Origin: Lunularia cruciata
Lineage: Eukaryota; Streptophyta; Marchantiopsida; Lunulariales; Lunulariaceae
DNA: 64,000 nt
Direction of reading: 5' to 3'
NCBI GenBank assembly: GCA_948567375.1
Contig: OX419762.1
Coordinates: 23,576,608 to 23,640,607, forward strand
Of this stretch, positions 19,669-31,363 are shown one piece after another; position 1 is the first letter of the stretch; each line of letters begins with the position of its first letter. The notes under the pieces were generated by a model, which made no database searches, was not told the origin of the DNA, and worked only from the letters and a program-made list of their open reading frames with translations. Position numbers and translations under genes: made by a program.

Positions 19669-21590
19669 ACTGCTAACTTCCTCTGCCATGCTTGATCCTT
19701 CCCAGCTGCACTCTTCTTCAAGCTGTCTAACTCCGGCTCCATTATTGCTGCCGTCGCCTTCAAATGAATATTCTCAATGCGCACATCACTCACTTCCTCC
19801 TTCAGTTTGCTCAACCTCATTGCCTACTCCTTCAATTCTCTTGCTTGCTTTTGCAGTTCTTGCCCTCTTGACTCGCAGCTCTCTTGTAACATCTCAAAAA
19901 CCTTCTTCTTCAAGACTTCCTCTCTTTGAAGTTCACCAATTTCTTCATTTCTTTGGACTTATTGCTCCCACAACCCCTTCACTTCACTCAACAGATGCTT
20001 CACCACCTGCAATTCAGTCATCCCCTTTCTATGATCTTGGGGAATTATGTTCAGATGCTCCTTCACTAGCTCCAACAACGGTGTGACAACCTTTGTTAGA
20101 TATAGTATCCCACCAAAGGTATCTTTATCTTTGTCATTGTCTTCGTCTTTGTCTTCAAACTTTGGTTCCTTCATCGGCTCCTTCATCCAAAGTTGCAATC
20201 TTGTATCTTCAGAGATGCCGCATTTGAACTTTGTCTCCTTTATCGATTGAACTCGGCCCCGCAGGATACTCCTCCTTATTCTCTAGTCTTTGCTTATTCA
20301 CCACCATGGCTACGCAATGACTCGTTGTTTTGGGCACTTTGTCAATCATCATATGACAAGCTTCATTGACCGCCACCAATTGCTGAACCTCAGGTTCTCC
20401 CTCACTATCACTTCCAGACTCCTCACTTTTTAAGGTGATTTCATCCTCTTCTGATTCCTCTCCTTGCGACTTGGTTTCTTCTTCAGACTCTGATTTTGAT
20501 GATGCTTCTCTCACCATCTTCTTATTCTGCACAACCAGTCTTTGAGTCTTCCTTTGAGCTGGAGGTGACTTTGCTTCTTTGGGTTTATTGTGCTTCTTTG
20601 TCTTTGGACTTGTGACTTCTTCCATCTTCCATTGTCCTGTCTTCAAGAAGTGCTCATCATTGGCTTGCAAGTGTATCATATATTGTCGCTCTTCTTCATC
20701 CGCTTCCCATCTTAAGTCAGGATGGAAATGGGACACCATGCAATGCCGCTCCTCTATTGTTAGCAAGTTCAACCTGAAGTAGAAGTGTGCTGCAAATGGT
20801 GGAAAATAATGGGGAGGAGAACCTGCTTGCCAATTGATCACCATCTGATTTGTTTGGTGGTGAAAACACTTTGCCCAATTCACCTTTACCTCTACAAACA
20901 TCTGGTAGAAGAAGACCGCTTGCTACATGATCATGTAGGTTGTTTGTTCTGGCTTGAACATGGCCACCATTGCCCCCACAATACGTCTCCTAATCGGATC
21001 CCGATAGGACTCCACCTTGTAGCCATTCGTGGTTCTTGAAGCAAAGAAAGAGTTTCAAATTTCCGCGGTCTCTTCTGCAGCATCACACTTCCGATAGAAG
21101 GTGATCCCTGTAGGCTCTCCTGCTTCCTTCCCCAATACTAACCTCCAATCCAACTCAGTCCATCAAGCCGGATTTTCTCTCTTCCCTTCAACTTCGGGAC
21201 CCTCTTCACAATTACTGGCAGCTATCTCTGCCATCACTCTTGGGAAACTGAAATTCTAGTTCCATGCTATAAACATAATACAAAGTCAATTCAAGACTTC
21301 AATTTTGGCTACCACATCTAACCTACAAATTGTGAAACTTTGCACCGCCAGAGCATTTGTGACCTTCTTTGCCATGATCTGCTCTCTCGTTCTTTGACAC
21401 TGAAAGACGATGCACTCTCTTGGATGAGACACTCTAACCTCTTCTGGATTTCAGAAAATTTCACTCTCAATCGGCTTCCACAAACACATATTACTACAAG
21501 ATGACTACTCAAAGGAATTGGAAATTTACTTGGCATATTCAACTTGTCCCTGCGCAATTGCAATCTTATATTACCCCAAATTGCAGTCAT
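19669..21590 (-). pseudogene. G2 LTR ORF, N-terminal two thirds (M2 copy)
   Basis: Starts at the conserved Met (MTAIWGNIRLQLRRDKLN), is broken repeatedly, then has a 230-residue open stretch at 20901-20209 with VNWAKCFHHQTNQM, AAHFYFRLNLL, the basic patch KTKKHNKPKEAKSPP and the acidic run SKSESEEETKSQGEESEED. Then come coiled-coil segments at 20198-19959 and 19820-19669. Confirms the domain order of the E1 copy. Truncated by E1 insertion. Confidence 0.75.
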
Positions 21591-21938
21591 TCTTCAATCG
21601 ATTTCAAATTTGACCTCCCCTCTTTTGCGTGTTGATGTTTGGTCACTATCAAGACATGCTTCTTCTGCCTCCGCCATTTCTTGAAGTGTACTTTCTTGCC
21701 ACGTACCAAGGTTTTTTGATGGTTTTTGTATCACTTGCACCTTCCAACCCAAAGACGGTGCTCTTTGGACTTTTTTTCATCGTACTCTTCTTCAAAGTAC
21801 CTCCATCATCATCTCGCCTTCTTTGGATTTCTTCTGAAGTCACTTCCGTCCATTCTTCTTTTGCAATTCGGCTTTCTGTGCTTACTTCTTCCCTCAAACA
21901 CTTATAAACAGAGAAAAACAAAAAATGTGGGCACCACG
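19669..21938 (-). mobile_element. G2 LTR M2, 5' part, host of E1
   Basis: Minus-oriented coding-type LTR starting at 21938 (TGGTGCCCACATTTTTTG after a one-base change) and cut at 19669 inside the coiled-coil part of its ORF by E1. The right neighbour is the internal region of G1 copy B, so M2 was inserted into B. The remaining 3' part should lie left of the window. Confidence 0.85.
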
Positions 21939-22229
21939 ATTGTATCCTACCTGCTGACATAAAAATTAAAGAGAGATCAATCTTGCACAAAGAGTAATGA
22001 GTTTTTGAAATGAGGGGAGTGGTTTTCAGACCAAATCTGAAATATGTGTGCTGAATAGAAAGGTGTCTAAGCCAAATGGCTTAATGAAAAGATCTGAAAT
22101 TTTGCACGGAGGGACAACCTCAAGTTGTGATCAAGTGTAAAAAATTTCAAAAGGACTATGATGCACTATTTGAGATATTTGAGTGACATTGTGAGGAAGG
22201 GTTAATTTTGCAGAGTTGAGATCTCATGC

Positions 22230-22759
22230 ATGAGGAGTTTGATGGCAACAAAAAGTATGTTTGAGTATTTGATTCATCTTGGGAACATAAAGGGTCATCA
22301 AGAGCGGAAATTGAGACTATGCAAGGTTCCCCAAGGGTTTGAGGTTATTGTAGGGATGGATTTGAGGAAAAGAGAGTCTAGAATAGAATTTGAAGAGAGT
22401 GTTAAGAGGATCCAAAACCTACACCACTTGGAGGAAAGAGTGAGTCTAAGTGCTTTCTATGTGAAGAGAAGGGACATAAGGCAAGTTGATGTCCATTGAC
22501 CTTTGAGAGCAAGAGATTGAGGGAAAGGAGAGGATAACATGACTTGGGTTTGCATGTTGGACCTTCTTCACCAAGATTGGGAGGTAGAAGATCTAAGACC
22601 AAGGAGTTGTGTGAGGTTTGTGGAGTTGAAGGACTTCCAAAAGGACATGAGTGTAGTGGATTAAAAGCGCTTTTGGAGACTTTGGTGAAGGATCTTGTAA
22701 AGAGTCTTAGTACAACTATAGAAATATTACCACCTTCATCAACTAGTTCTCAAGATTAG
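22230..22759 (+). pseudogene. G1 pre-gag ORF (copy B, broken)
   Basis: Matches 829-1302. The knuckle segment is degraded: CFLCEEKGH-like sequence followed by a TGA where A has Ser. A second open part at 22544-22759 retains CEVCGVEGLPKGHEC. Shows that this ORF is a family feature, not chance. Confidence 0.65.
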
Positions 22760-22776
22760 TGATGGAGATAATCTTT

Positions 22777-23560
22777 CAAGTTATGGAAACTATCCATATA
22801 AAGGAAGCTAGCCAGCCAACCATTTCAATGGTAGAAATTGTTTTGGTTATGGAGGAAGAGACCATATCCAAAGGAATTGCCAAAATTGCACTTACCATGC
22901 AGTGGCTCCTAATCCAAAAAAGGTAAGGAGATAGCATCCATAGATGTGGTGGAGAGCAAGTTTGAGAAGGGAGAGTGCTCAAACTCCAAGGGTCTTAATT
23001 TAGAGCTCTTGGCACAAGAGAAGAAGAGTGCTTGTTTTGCAAAGGATGTTCACTCTTCTCAAGGATTTACTCCAAGCAAGGACACTCCTGTGTCTACTAG
23101 GAGCACTCACACCTCAACACCATCAACAACAAAGATTCAAAGGAAGAAGTTGGAGATGGAGGATTTCTTGATTTCAAAGCAACAATGGAACTACAATGTG
23201 TTGGAAGATGTTGGCAGTCACAAGGCTAACATCACAGTGGACCAATTGATTGTTTTGAACCCTACCTTGAGAAAAGAGCTTAGAGGTGGTTTGAGTTCTA
23301 CAACAAGCAAGAGGAAGAAGAAGGCAAAAGCTCCAGTATCAATTGGGGTGGTGGATTCCAAGCAAACACCATGAGAGGCTTGTGAATATACCTCCAAGAT
23401 TGATGTGAGAGTGAATGGTCACAACATCAAGGATGCATTGGTTGATGGAGGATCAGTAGTGAATGCCATGTCAAAAAGGTTGATGAAGAAGTTGGGTATC
23501 ATACACTCTAGACCTTCAACATTTGTGGTGAGCATGGCAAAAAAACAACAAGTTTGACCA
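22777..23560 (+). pseudogene. gag: G1 nucleocapsid remnant and protease start (copy B)
   Basis: Nucleocapsid knuckle reads CFGYGGRDHIQRNC, with the second Cys changed to Tyr. A Lys/Ser/Thr-rich linker at 22946-23374 ends in a TGA where A has Trp. Then comes retropepsin ALVDGGSVVNAM, and a TGA at about 23556-23558 at the same place as the A stop at 5069. The capsid is deleted upstream. Confidence 0.8.
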
Positions 23561-24220
23561 GTAGGGGTGATGGATAAGGTGGTAGTTTCAGTTATGGGAG
23601 TTCAAAATCTCATGACTTTCCAAGTCTTGAAGGATTCAAGTTATGACTTACTTCTTGGGAGGCCATGGTTGAGAGCAGTACGCACAACTGATATATGGCA
23701 CAAAGGGTACTTGCGGATTGGGCTATCAAACCATAGAGTCACAATTCCTATGACTAATACCACCAACACTTCACATTCAAATACACCACCTTTTGATTAT
23801 TGAGAATCAGATTCTGCAGAAGGAGCTTCAAGTGTGGACACAAGCATGGAAGAGTAGACTTCCATGGAGGAGGATGAATGTGAATCTGAATCTGATTCAA
23901 ATGTGTATCCCTTGTGTGCTATGGATTTTGCATCTAAGCTAGAGGTTTTGAAGGACCTAGATAAATCACCATTGACACTTGAGGAGATAGAGAGGAGGTT
24001 ATCTACCCTCAAGTATGGCCCAAATGTTACCAAGGAGGAGAAAGTAAGATTTGAGGAGAGTTTCCGCAAGTTCATCCATGTGTTTGCTTTTAGTTATGAG
24101 GATTTGAAGGAAGTCACCTTGGAGGAGCACAAGATAGAGGTGGAGTCACATGCAAGACTAATCCACCAAAACAACATCACATTAGCCCACCAATATCTTT
24201 GGTTTTGAAGGAGGAGATTG
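23561..24220 (+). pseudogene. G1 protease end, acidic linker and RT start (copy B)
   Basis: VMDKVVVSVMGVQNLMTFQVL and YDLLLGRPWL continue after the shared TGA. Stops at about 23801 and 23854 break the acidic linker. The segment 23864-24208 carries LTLEEIERRLSTLKYGP and FIHVFAFSYEDLKEV, the run-in to RT. Confidence 0.78.
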
Positions 24221-24930
24221 ATAAGCTCAAAGAGGCTGGATTTATCTTTGAGGTGGAGAATTCAGAATGGGTGTCTCCAATTGTCATTGGGAAGAAAAAG
24301 AATGGAAGCTTTGGTTATGTGTGGATTACAAGAAGCTCAACATTGTTACCAAGAAGGACTACTACCTATTGCCATTGATTGATGAGAAACTACTCTTGGA
24401 GGAGGTTGTAGGTCATGAGAGGTAAAATTTTGGAGATGGTTATAATGGATATAACCAAATCAAGATTGCATCAGAGCATCAACAACTCACCATATTCACC
24501 ATACCTTGGAGAACTTATGCTTTCAAGGTCATGCCTTTTGGGCTTTGCAATACTCCACCTACATTCCAACAATTCATGAACAAGGTATTTGAACCTTTCA
24601 TTTGGAATTTGTGAGAGACTTCATTGATGAATTTTGTGTCTATTGGAGCAAGGAGGAGAACTTTGGTCTCCTAATCAAGGTCTTGCAATGCTTGGATGAG
24701 GCAAATGCATCACTCAACCTAGAGAAGTGCATTTTTGGATGTGAAGAAGGTCTACCTTTGGGGCACATCATCTTCAATGATGGAATATCAGTTGATCTTG
24801 AGAAGGTGAGGAAAATCTTAGACCTTCCATTCTCTTCAAGCTTGATGAAGTTATGCCAATTCTTGGGGATGGTTGGGTATTATAAGTGGTTCATCTTCTC
24901 ATTTTTTCCAACAAGGCGTATGCATTGACT
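24200..24930 (+). pseudogene. pol: G1 reverse transcriptase (copy B, broken)
   Basis: EEIDKLKEAGFIFEVENSEWVSPIVI, then frameshifts, FGLCNTPPTFQQFMNKVF, and the catalytic region as DFIDEFCVYW at 24614-24650, so the second catalytic Asp is Glu (DE for DD). Then LGHIIFNDGISVD and QFLGMVGYYKWFI. Several stops; inactive. Confidence 0.82.
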
Positions 24931-25480
24931 ATCTACATGAAGAAGGGTGTAGATTACATGGTGATTTTGGAGGACAAGGAGGCTCTCAAAGCTTTTGAGG
25001 AGCTCAAGCAATCCCTTGTTGTAGCTCCAATTCTTGCTAAACCTAATTGGAGTAAACCTTTCATCCTCTACATTGATGCTTCTAATGTAACTATAAGATG
25101 TAGTCTTAGTCAATTAGATCAAGATGGGCATGATCATCCAATAGCTTATGCTAGTAGGCAGATGGTTTCAGTAGAAAGGAACTTTTCAATCACGAAGAGA
25201 GAAGGGTTGGCAGTAATCTTTGGTCTCAAGAGGTTTAGACGCTACTTGATTGGAGGAAAAGCCACCATTGTCATAGATCACAAGGCTTTGAAGTACATCT
25301 TCAACAAGCCTAATGTGGAAGGGAGGTTAGCAAGGTGGATGATACTCTTGTCTGAGTATGACTACACCATTGAGGACAGGTCAGGAAAGAAACATGCAAA
25401 TGTTGTTTGTTATCTAGGGCCTATGATCATGATGGAGATGAGCCAGTGGATGATTCCTTCCCAGATGAGGAGCTCATGAC
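24931..25480 (+). pseudogene. pol: G1 RNase H (copy B)
   Basis: LYIDASNVTIRCSLSQ, HPIAYASRQMVSVERNF, REGLAVIFGLKRFRRYLIGG, IVIDHKALKYIFNKPN, RSGKKHANV. The longest intact piece of copy B (frame 24886-25479). A frameshift near 25405 ends it. Confidence 0.85.
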
Positions 25481-26780
25481 AATCTCAAGAGGTTACAATG
25501 GAGTACAAGGAGATTGTGGATTTTGTGATAAGAGGTAACTATCCACAAGGGATGCATTCTAGGGAGAGGAAGGCCCTTGTAGCAAGATCTAGACCTTACA
25601 CAATGGTGGAGGTTATTCTTTTTCACCAAGGAGCAGATGGTCTTCTTTGAAGAGTAGTGGGTAAGGAAGAGTCTATCCTACTCATAAAGAAGTTTCATGA
25701 AGGTTTAGTGTGTGGAAGACACTTTGCAAGAAAGGTGACTGCTTTCAAGGTTTTAGATGCAAGTAACCATCAAAGAGGAATTTTTAAGGATTGTCTTGAT
25801 TATTGCAAAACTTGTCATGTTTGTCAAAGCTTTTGCTAGAAAATCTACTTCCTCTCCACCACTTAGATGAATTGAATTGCTAGGACCTTTTGAGAAGTGG
25901 GGAATTGATTTTGTAGGTCCTCTCAATAGAACCATAAAGAACAATTGGTACATTGTGGTAGTTACTGATTATGTTACTAAGTAGGTTGAGGCTAGACCAT
26001 TGGCGGACAAGAATGAAGATGAAGTTAGTAGATTTCTTTATGAACTCATTATCACAAGGTTTGGATGCCCTTTGGAGTTGGTTTGATAGAGGAAGAGAGT
26101 TTACATGAAACATCACTATAGCCATGCTACAACATTTCTCTATCACACATAGAGTAACTACATCCTATAAGCCAAATCCAATAAGTAATTCCAATGGCTT
26201 GGCAGAGAGAACCAATCAGACCTTGTGCATGATGCTGACCAAAGATGCAAAAATGGAGAGGGCTAAACATCATTGGGACAAGAGGATTCATGGAATTTTG
26301 TGGGAGTATAGGACAACCATGAAGACTTCTACCGGATATTCTCCATTTCAATTGGTATATGGTATTGTCTCTACCTTACCTATTCACTTTGATCTTTCTA
26401 CCTTCCAAAGCATTCAAAGGAGATTGAAGAAAGCACAAGGAGATGATGCAAAGAAGTCAAGGAAGGATCAACTCATGTAATTGGAAGAGGCAAGAGCAGT
26501 TGCTATGGTTCAAGTGGAGCAAGCCCAAAGGAAACAAAAGGAGAACTATGACAAGAGGCAAGGCAAGAAAAATGTGGAGCCTTTCAAAGAAGATGATTGG
26601 GCAATGATGTTTGATTCTATTCAATTCAAGAGAGTGCAAAAGAAGACTTTGCCTAAGTATTGTTGACCTTTCATAGTGGAGAAGGTATGGGAAAATTACA
26701 CCTATGATCTCAAGGAGTTGGGAGGAAGACACTTTGATAATATTAACCATGGTAAGTTGAAGATGTTTCATAGAAGGTAA
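25481..26780 (+). pseudogene. pol: G1 integrase (copy B, broken)
   Basis: Spacer with Met-rich remnants, the zinc finger CKTCHVCQS at about 25805-25835, the core WGIDFVGPLNRT near 25900, and FGCPLELV with the second Asp region damaged near 26080. The E segment NGLAERTNQTLCMML is near 26196, followed by WEYRTTMKTSTGYSPFQLVYG, and a GPY/F tail ending DNINHGKLKMFHRR at about 26780. Broken by several stops and frameshifts. Confidence 0.82.
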
Positions 26781-26814
26781 AAAGACCTTCACTTCAAGGA
26801 CAAAGTGAAAACTT

Positions 26815-26828
26815 AGTCCGGATGTAAA
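26815..26828 (+). promoter_or_regulatory. Polypurine tract of G1 copy B
   Basis: agtccggatgtaaa directly before the LTR, matching agtccgggggtaaa of copy A with the central G run mutated. Confidence 0.55.
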
Positions 26829-27516
26829 TGTAACACCCATTTGTGTATGTGTGTGGTATTATGATATTAAGCTTAGTATTACAAATACTTGAGAGATATT
26901 ATTTATATAGAGATAAAGGATGGTTCTACATTAGTCATGATTAGCTAAGTTAGTCATAGCTAAGATGAAGAGGACCTTAATTCAGAGGAAGTGGAAAAGA
27001 TGAGCACCACTATTTTGGATTCTTGTGTGTTGACTTGGTATTATTCCTAGGTGTTTGGCTTTGAGGAAAGAGTTGAGAACTCTTAGGCCCGCATCCTTTT
27101 TGTTTTAGATTCTTTTATAGTCGAAGGATATCCCATGTGAAGGAATCCTTGACTTAGTGGTTGGGTCAAGATAAGATCACATGCTTAGTGGAATATGCCC
27201 ATGTAGATGGATATTTCTTTATACTTTTTGACTTAACTTGACTTTTAGCCTAGTAACTTGAGTTACTTTGATAAATAATAACTTTAGTGCATTACTATTT
27301 CACAAGCATATAAACAAGGGATGAGGAGGTACTCATCATCCTTTCATTTGCAACTTTCTCTCTCTCATTGAGTTCTCTAGTGAGCAATGTCTTGAGTCTT
27401 GGAGTGTTAGCCTTGGCAGAATATGATGGAGTTGGGTTCTTTCCCTTCTTAGTCCAGGTGCACTACCATAATAGCCATCAAAGGTTCATTCTAAGTGCAA
27501 GACAGGCCGGCTTACA
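26829..27516 (+). repeat. 3' LTR of G1 copy B (688 bp)
   Basis: Starts TGTAACACCCATTTGTG, ends GGCTTACA. TATAAA at 27309-27314 in the same position as in copy A. The right flank is G2 LTR ORF sequence in plus orientation. Confidence 0.88.
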
Positions 27517-27524
27517 AGCCCCAA

Positions 27525-29758
27525 AGTTGTGGGGAAGAGAGGAAATCCGGCTTGATGGATAGATGCGGATTGGAAGTTGGTATTGGGGAAGGAAGTAGAA
27601 GATGCAATTGGGGTCACCTTCAATAGGAAGTGTGATGCTGCAAAAGAAACTGCTGAAATTAGAAATTTTTTTCTTTGCTCAACAAACCAACAATGGCTAC
27701 AAAGAGGAGTCCTATCAAGATCCAATTAAGCAAAGCATTGTGGGAGCAAATCATGGCAATGTTCAAGCCCAAGCAAATAACATACATGAACATGCAGCAA
27801 GCAGTCGTCTTCCACTAGATGTTTGTAGGAGAGAAGGTGAACTGGGCAAAGTGCTTCCATTAGAGAACAAGGTAGATGATTATCAATTAGAGGACCAATT
27901 TGCCACCACACTACATTGCACCGTTTCCAACACATTTCTACTTGGGATTAAATTTGCTAACAACGTAGAAGAGACAATGTATGGTTTTGCATTTGATCCA
28001 ATCCTGATCCTTGATGAGAAGCAGATGAAGAGGAGCAATGATACATTTTTCAACTACAAGCTAGTGACAATCATTTCATCAGAACAAGACAAAGGGACAT
28101 GGTAGAAGGAAGAAGTCCAAAGATGAAGAAGCAGACTAAACCTAAGGAAGTAGCCTTACTCCAGTCACAACAAAAGACCCAAAGACTCAATCCATGAGGT
28201 AAGAAGGTGGTGAAGGATAAGACTTTGGAGACAAAGTCCAAAGGAGAGATAGAGTCCAAGAGAGGAGGTTCCAAAGAGGCTGAACTCACATTACAAAGTG
28301 TGGAGTTTGGGAGTGAGAGTGAGGGTGAAGATGAAGTCCAACAATCAGTTGAGGCATTTTATGCAGTGATTGATTGTATGGAGGGAGGAGATGGCCCTTG
28401 CTTAGAGTTGCCCATGGAGGAGATGGATCAAGACCCAAAGAAAGAAGACCAAAAGAGAGTAAGATCCAAGAGGTCAATGACAATTGAACTTGCAAGTCCG
28501 AGCTCGGTGTATAAGGAAGAAGAAAGCTTGGAAGGAAGGTCATTGAAGGTACAAAGTTCAAGACTTTGAGGAAGACTCTAGCGGAAGGAGCATCAACACA
28601 GGCAAAGTACAAAGATAGAGTAGAAGACAAAGAAGACTTTGATGGGGTGGATTATTTATTGCAAATTGTGAGTGAATTGTTGGCACTATTGAAGAAGTAG
28701 AAGAAGGTGATCTAGAAAGATCACCTCTTCACCTCTAGAAAGAGGTGAAGAATGAGTTGCAAGTGATGAAGTATTTGTTGGACAAAACAAGGGAATTGAA
28801 GGAAGTTGTAACTCAAAGGGAAAAAGAAGTTGAAGAACTTCAAGTGGATGTTGTCTTGAAGAAGAAGACTTTAGAGAACTTGCAAGTGAGTTTTGAGAAG
28901 TGTGGAAGAGAGATGCATAGTCAAGCCAAAGAGTTGAAAGAGAAAAAAGCGTTGGTGAAGAAGATGAAAGGTGAAGTCAGCAAAGTTTGCATTGAAATCA
29001 TACATATGAAGGCAATGGCAATTGTGATAGAGCAGGAGTTAGAGAGCCTAAAGAAGAGTGCAGTCCGGAAGGATCAAGCATGGCAGAGGGAGTTAACTGT
29101 CCGGCACCAAGAAGAGGAAAGGTTGCAAAGTTTGGTAAGAAGTGCTCAGATGCAAAGTGCTCAGTATGTGGAGCAAAAGGAAGATGCTTGCAGCCAAGTA
29201 CAAGGATGAGTTGAAGATGTACAAAGAAGAATTGAAGGCAAAATGATCTTGAGGATATGCATTAGAGTCAATAAGAGAAGTTGTTGGGAGATTGAGAGCA
29301 ATGCTGAGCACAAAGTCTGAAGAAAAGTTGGAGGAAGTGAGACAGCATGAATTGAAGTTGCTAATGCAAGAGATGAGGAAGAGGAGAGCAAAAGATGTAG
29401 ATATGAACACTCTTTTGATTCATCTGAGGGAACAAGTAGATAGGAAGATAATTGGGGTAGGAGACAATGCAAGTCTTAGATTAGACTTAGTAAATTCAGA
29501 GTTAGAGAGATTTTGGAGTAGTATGAAGTCCAAAGTAGTAGAAGTAGGAGTACATGTGTCTTTGGATCAATTACTTGAGACATTAAAGAAGAGTGGGTCG
29601 GGGAGAAAAAGAGAAAGAGAAGTTAACCATTAGTGAAATTGTAGTTCAGGGTGAAGAAGTAGTAGAAACAATGGAAGATGTAGTAGAATTAGATAGACCC
29701 AAAGAAGGAGAAGTGATAGGAGGATCATTAGGTTTGGAAGCCAAAGTAAAAGTAGATT
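27525..29758 (+). pseudogene. G2 LTR ORF, middle and C-terminal part (P8 copy)
   Basis: Broken frames: DWKLVLGKEVEDAIG just after the copy B junction, the N-terminal domain to about 28100, an acidic linker (28207-28569), coiled coil (28745-29209, with ELKEVVTQREKEVEELQ and EQELESLKKSAVRKDQAWQRE), and a C-terminal coil (29292-29633, MRKRRAKDVDMNTLLIHLREQVDRKI). Conserved order with E1. At least four frame changes. Confidence 0.75.
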
Positions 29759-30523
29759 AGAAATAGATTTGAAATATGAAGAGGTAGATATGAAGAGGTG
29801 CATTGTCATTTTGGATCTGTAGGTTTGAAGAGTGTTGTAGAACAATATTTTTGTTAGTAATTGTCGAGTGCTTTGCCTATTTAAAGGAGGCATTCACACA
29901 ATTATGTTGTTCAATATTTGTAATTTTGAAGATAGATAAAGCAAAGTGTTGATTCTTAGTGCTCGTCGCTTGAGCTTAATTTCAAGTATCAATCTTGTGA
30001 TTGTGTTTGTGAGTGTTTGGAGAATTTTCAAGTGCAAGTTAGTGCTTATTGGATGTTGGATTCCGTAGCTTTGATCTTCATTCAGTGTGTTTGATTGTGA
30101 GTGAAGTGCAATCAAAGCAATGCTTTGACAAATCTGAGAAGAATTGTAGTGCTGGTAGTATTCTGCATTTGTGAGTGCAATTTAAGTTTGATGTGAAGAA
30201 ATTTTTATCAAGGAAGTTGTGCCTTCAGTAGAGGGGTGGAACACAATTCTGAGGTGAAGTCATTTTGTAGTGAGATAGTCATCTTTAGGAGAATATGAAT
30301 TGTCACAATCACAATTTTTTTGGACAGAATCAAACGAGTTGTGATTAAAGAGTGTTGATTTGTGACAAGATTGCAAATTGGTGCTTCTTACTCTCTTTTG
30401 GGTGTAGTTTCTACTTGAGAGATTAAAGACACAACCGAGAAGAACTGTTTGTTACTATTTGACTTCATATTTGACCAATTCTGAATTGTATATCTCTAGG
30501 AACAATCTTTACTTACTTGATTA
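29759..30523 (+). other. G2 LTR promoter-proximal and R/U5 region (P8)
   Basis: Non-coding 3' end of the LTR: TATTTAAA at 29878, gatagataaagc near 29930, gctcgtcgcttgagctt near 29970, and a run to ttacttgattaccgcaaa. The equivalent region is conserved in all G2 LTRs, both short and long, more evenly than U3. Confidence 0.7.
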
Positions 30524-30666
30524 CCGCAAATCGGATGGATTGAGTCGGATTGGAGGTTAGTATTGGGGAAGGAAGCAAGGGAGGCAACTAGGGTCACCCT
30601 CTGTAGGAAGTGTGATGCTGTAGAGGAGACCGGGGAAATTAGGAACTTGTTCTTTGCTCCACTGAC
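30524..30666 (+). pseudogene. Small fragment of G2 LTR ORF
   Basis: Encodes ESDWRLVLGKEAREAT then a Cys-containing strand and EEIRNLFFAP-like sequence, corresponding to residues about 145-185 of the LTR ORF. Joined directly to the P8 LTR on the left and cut by a G1 LTR on the right. Nearly the same fragment, cut at nearly the same base by a G1 LTR, occurs at 54965-55106. Confidence 0.7.
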
Positions 30667-31363
30667 TATAACACCCATTTGTGCATATTGTGTGGTATTG
30701 TGATATTTAGCTTGGTATTACAAGTACCTGAGAGATATTATTTATATAGAGATAAATGATGGTTCTACAATAGTCATGATTAGCTAAAGTTAGTCATAGC
30801 TAAGATAGTGAGGACCTTACTTTAGAGGAAGTAGAAAAGATGAGCACCACTATTTTTGATTCTAGTGTGTTGACTTGGTATTATTCCTAGGTGTTTGACT
30901 CTAAGGAAAGAGTTGAGAACTCTTGGGCCTGCAAGCCTTTTTGTTTTGGATTCTTCTATAGTCCAAGGATAGCCCATGTGAAGGAATCCTTGACTTAGTG
31001 GTTGGGTCAAGATAAGATCACATGCTTAGTGGAATATGGCCATGTGGATGGGTATTCCTTAATACTTTTTGACTTTACTTGACTTTTAGCTTAGTAACTT
31101 GAGTTTAACCAATAATTAGTAACTTTGGTGCCAAAAAAAAACAATTTTACAATTATATAAACTAGTAGTGAGGAGGTTCTCATCATCCTTTCATTTGTAA
31201 CTATCTTTCCCATTGAGTTCTCTAGTGAGCAATGTTTTGAATCTTGGAGTGCTAGCCTTGGAGGAGTATGATGGAGTTGGGGTTCTTTGCCTTCTTAGTC
31301 CATGGTGCAGTATAATAATAATCATCAGAGGTTCATCCTGAGTGAGAGACATGCCAGCTCACA
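30667..31363 (+). repeat. G1 solo LTR (about 697 bp)
   Basis: Starts TATAACACCC (TG mutated to TA) and ends AGCTCACA, with TATATAA at 31154-31160 followed by the same layout as in copies A and B. The flanking 5-mers (ctgac and atctc) do not match, so either the TSD is lost or the flanks have rearranged. Confidence 0.82.

Larger units (their letters stand above)
21939..27516 (+). mobile_element. G1 copy B: Ty3/gypsy element with gag deletion
   Basis: Collinear with copy A from A position 481 to its LTR end. The left end is cut by M2, so the 5' LTR is not here. Between the pre-gag ORF and the nucleocapsid (about 22780), B lacks the gag capsid that A has from 1324 to 4224. It then has protease, RT, RNase H, integrase, polypurine tract and 3' LTR (26829-27516). 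Many stops. The right junction enters the middle of a G2 LTR ORF, so B had inserted in that LTR. Confidence 0.88.
27517..30523 (+). mobile_element. G2 LTR P8, 3' part, host of copy B
   Basis: Coding-type LTR in plus orientation, entering the ORF at about residue 130 (GKRGNPA-equivalent) and running to ...cttgattaccgcaaa at 30523, 26 bases short of the expected TTGTCACA end. TATTTAAA box at 29878-29885. The missing 5' part should lie beyond the left edge of the window if B inserted into it. Confidence 0.85.
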
